A stretch of DNA of 64,000 bases from Saccharopolyspora hordei (GTDB taxonomy: Bacteria; Actinomycetota; Actinomycetes; Mycobacteriales; Pseudonocardiaceae): contig NZ_JACCFJ010000001.1 of the NCBI RefSeq assembly GCF_013410345.1, positions 62,001 through 126,000 on the forward strand, given 5' to 3'. The notes beneath the pieces are model-generated. The model was not told the DNA's origin. It saw nothing but the letters and a program-made list of their open reading frames with translations, and ran no database searches. This document shows, one piece after another, positions 63,017-64,000 of the stretch (within the stretch, counting starts at the first letter, position 1; each line of letters begins with the position of its first letter). The position numbers were made by a program, and so were the translations under genes.

Positions 63017-63982
63017 TCACGCCATCGGTCGGGCCGGTTCCGTCTTCGTGGCGAGGAGGTTCTTGATGTAGGCGTAGAACGCGGGGGCGTCGATCTCCTC
63101 GATGACCGTGGCGTTGGGTTCCAGGCCGTGGACGCCCCAGGACATGGCCGCGTAGCCGCGGGTGAGTTCGCCGGCCGTTTCGACGTCGACGTGGTAGCGG
63201 GCGCTGCGGGTGACCAGGTCGGGGTGCAGCAGGAGGGCCGTGGTCAGCGAGTCCGGGTGGGTGGTGCCGTCGATGCCGACGCTGCGGTCGAACTCCAGGG
63301 TCGCCGCGCAGACCCGGGTGAAGAAGTCGCTCAGCGGGGTGCCGAGGGCGGCGATCTCGTCCAGCTTCGGCTGGTCGAACACCGCTTGGTCGAGCGTGAG
63401 CGGCGCCCACGGGACCACCACGATCTCGAAGCCGGCCGCGAACACCGCCTTCGCCGCCTCCGGGTCCACGTAGAAGTTGAACTCGGCCGCCGCGGTGATG
63501 TTGCCGCGGCCGTTGTTGGAACCGCCCATCACGTAGAGGGTTCCGACGTTGTGGACGAAGTCCGGGTCCTTGGCCGCCGCGCTCGCGATGTTGGTCAGCG
63601 GGCCGATGGCGACGACGGCGAGCTCGCCGGGGTTCTCCGCCGCCAGCCTGACCAGCGCGTCCACCGCGTGCTCGGGATCGGGGTCGCAGCCGGTCAGGTC
63701 CATCGTCAGACCGCCCGCGCCGTCACCGTGCACGTCCTCCGCGCCCTCCCACGGCCGCACCAGCGGGCGGCGGCAGCCCAGGTGGACCGGCACCTCGCCG
63801 AGCCGGCCGGCCGCGTTCAGGGTCAGGAACGCGTTGCGGACCTGGTGGTCGAAGCCGACGTTGCCCGCCACCATCGTCACGGCACGCAGCTCGGCGCGCG
63901 GGTCGAGCAGACCCGCGAGCAGCGCGATGCAGTCGTCCTGCGCCGTGTCGGTGTCGATCACCAGCGGGATGGTCTCGGGCAT
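63017..63982 (-). CDS. Inosine-uridine-type nucleoside hydrolase
   Basis: 321 residues. DTDTAQDDCIALLAG supplies the calcium-binding DTDxxxDD motif; TMVAGNVGFDHQVRNA, AIGPLTNIASAA, and NFYVDPEAAKAVF are further family blocks. It cleaves ribonucleosides to base and ribose for salvage. The catalytic His region near ALLLHPDLV is present. ATG with CAGGAGAC upstream. Chromosomal sequence resumes here at high GC. Confidence 0.88.
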   Translation of the reverse strand: MPETIPLVIDTDTAQDDCIALLAGLLDPRAELRAVTMVAGNVGFDHQVRNAFLTLNAAGRLGEVPVHLGCRRPLVRPWEGAEDVHGDGAGGLTMDLTGCDPDPEHAVDALVRLAAENPGELAVVAIGPLTNIASAAAKDPDFVHNVGTLYVMGGSNNGRGNITAAAEFNFYVDPEAAKAVFAAGFEIVVVPWAPLTLDQAVFDQPKLDEIAALGTPLSDFFTRVCAATLEFDRSVGIDGTTHPDSLTTALLLHPDLVTRSARYHVDVETAGELTRGYAAMSWGVHGLEPNATVIEEIDAPAFYAYIKNLLATKTEPARPMA

Positions 63983-64000
63983 GCCGTCTCCTGCGCGGTG

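Noticed and set aside
1-64000. CRISPR array or cas genes
   Set aside because: No regularly spaced direct repeats with unique spacers and no Cas-like protein were seen.

Overview
The window is high-GC actinobacterial DNA with GTG/TTG starts, many ATGA or GTGA gene overlaps and actinomycete-specific families (DUF397/DUF5753 pairs, DUF2637, DUF4333, SAM methyltransferase DUF574, SepX, MprAB). The family mix and the pSE/AICE-like element suggest a member of the Pseudonocardiales such as Saccharopolyspora. The genus is an inference.

Layout. (1) 1-8.6 kb: chromosomal genes. These are a lysine 6-transaminase cut by the window edge, a decayed quinone-oxidoreductase-like gene, and a three-gene module: a membrane-anchored periplasmic-binding-like protein, a STAND-like NTPase and a divergent one-pass membrane XRE protein, with iterated TCCGGA boxes in the shared promoter. 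Gene remnants and an MFS exporter follow. (2) About 8.6-24.6 kb: a decayed integrative element ending at tRNA-Ala(CGC). It keeps the C-terminal stub of a large serine recombinase, a replication-relaxation protein, a DUF2637 membrane protein, a resolvase-like protein and XRE regulators. Its cargo is epimerase, glycosyltransferase, HPr-kinase-like ATPase, small P-loop kinase, APH-like kinase and NUDIX hydrolase. Several element genes are frameshifted and one is split by an IS. (3) 24.7-38.3 kb: core genes in the same order as Mycobacterium tuberculosis Rv0996-Rv0981: sepX/glpR, rimJ, glp(moeA), galU, 5-formyl-THF cyclo-ligase, FmdB-like, SAF protein, mscL, moaB, pepD, mprB, mprA. A galT/DeoR pair sits between pepD and mprB. 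(4) 38.5-41.6 kb: bluB, a TPR-GGDEF protein and a broken TPR gene. (5) tRNA-Arg(CCT) with a truncated tyrosine integrase, then an APH-like kinase, an AAA ATPase and a radical-SAM/SPASM fragment: the stump of a second element. (6) 45.8-53.1 kb: chromosomal genes (crotonase, LCP protein, methyltransferase, lipoprotein, serine hydrolase, kinase, DinB-like protein). (7) 53.1-62.9 kb: a lower-GC defence island. On the minus strand are a ScoMcrA-head-like protein and an HNH nuclease, with a second identical IS just upstream of them. On the plus strand are Vsr, a MORC-like GHKL ATPase with an inserted zinc ribbon, an Mrr-like nuclease/SF2 helicase fusion, an unrecognised 201-residue protein and a C5 cytosine methyltransferase. 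(8) A nucleoside hydrolase closes the window.

How the parts relate. The plus-strand defence genes read as one restriction-modification-like operon built around a MORC ATPase. The galU-glp-rimJ-sepX block links UDP-glucose supply with a gephyrin-like divisome partner. MprAB is close to the pepD protease it controls in mycobacteria. The most promising poorly described units are the PBP/STAND/membrane-XRE module, the MORC operon with its unknown fourth protein, the split McrA-like pair, and the kinase/glycosyltransferase cargo of the decayed element.
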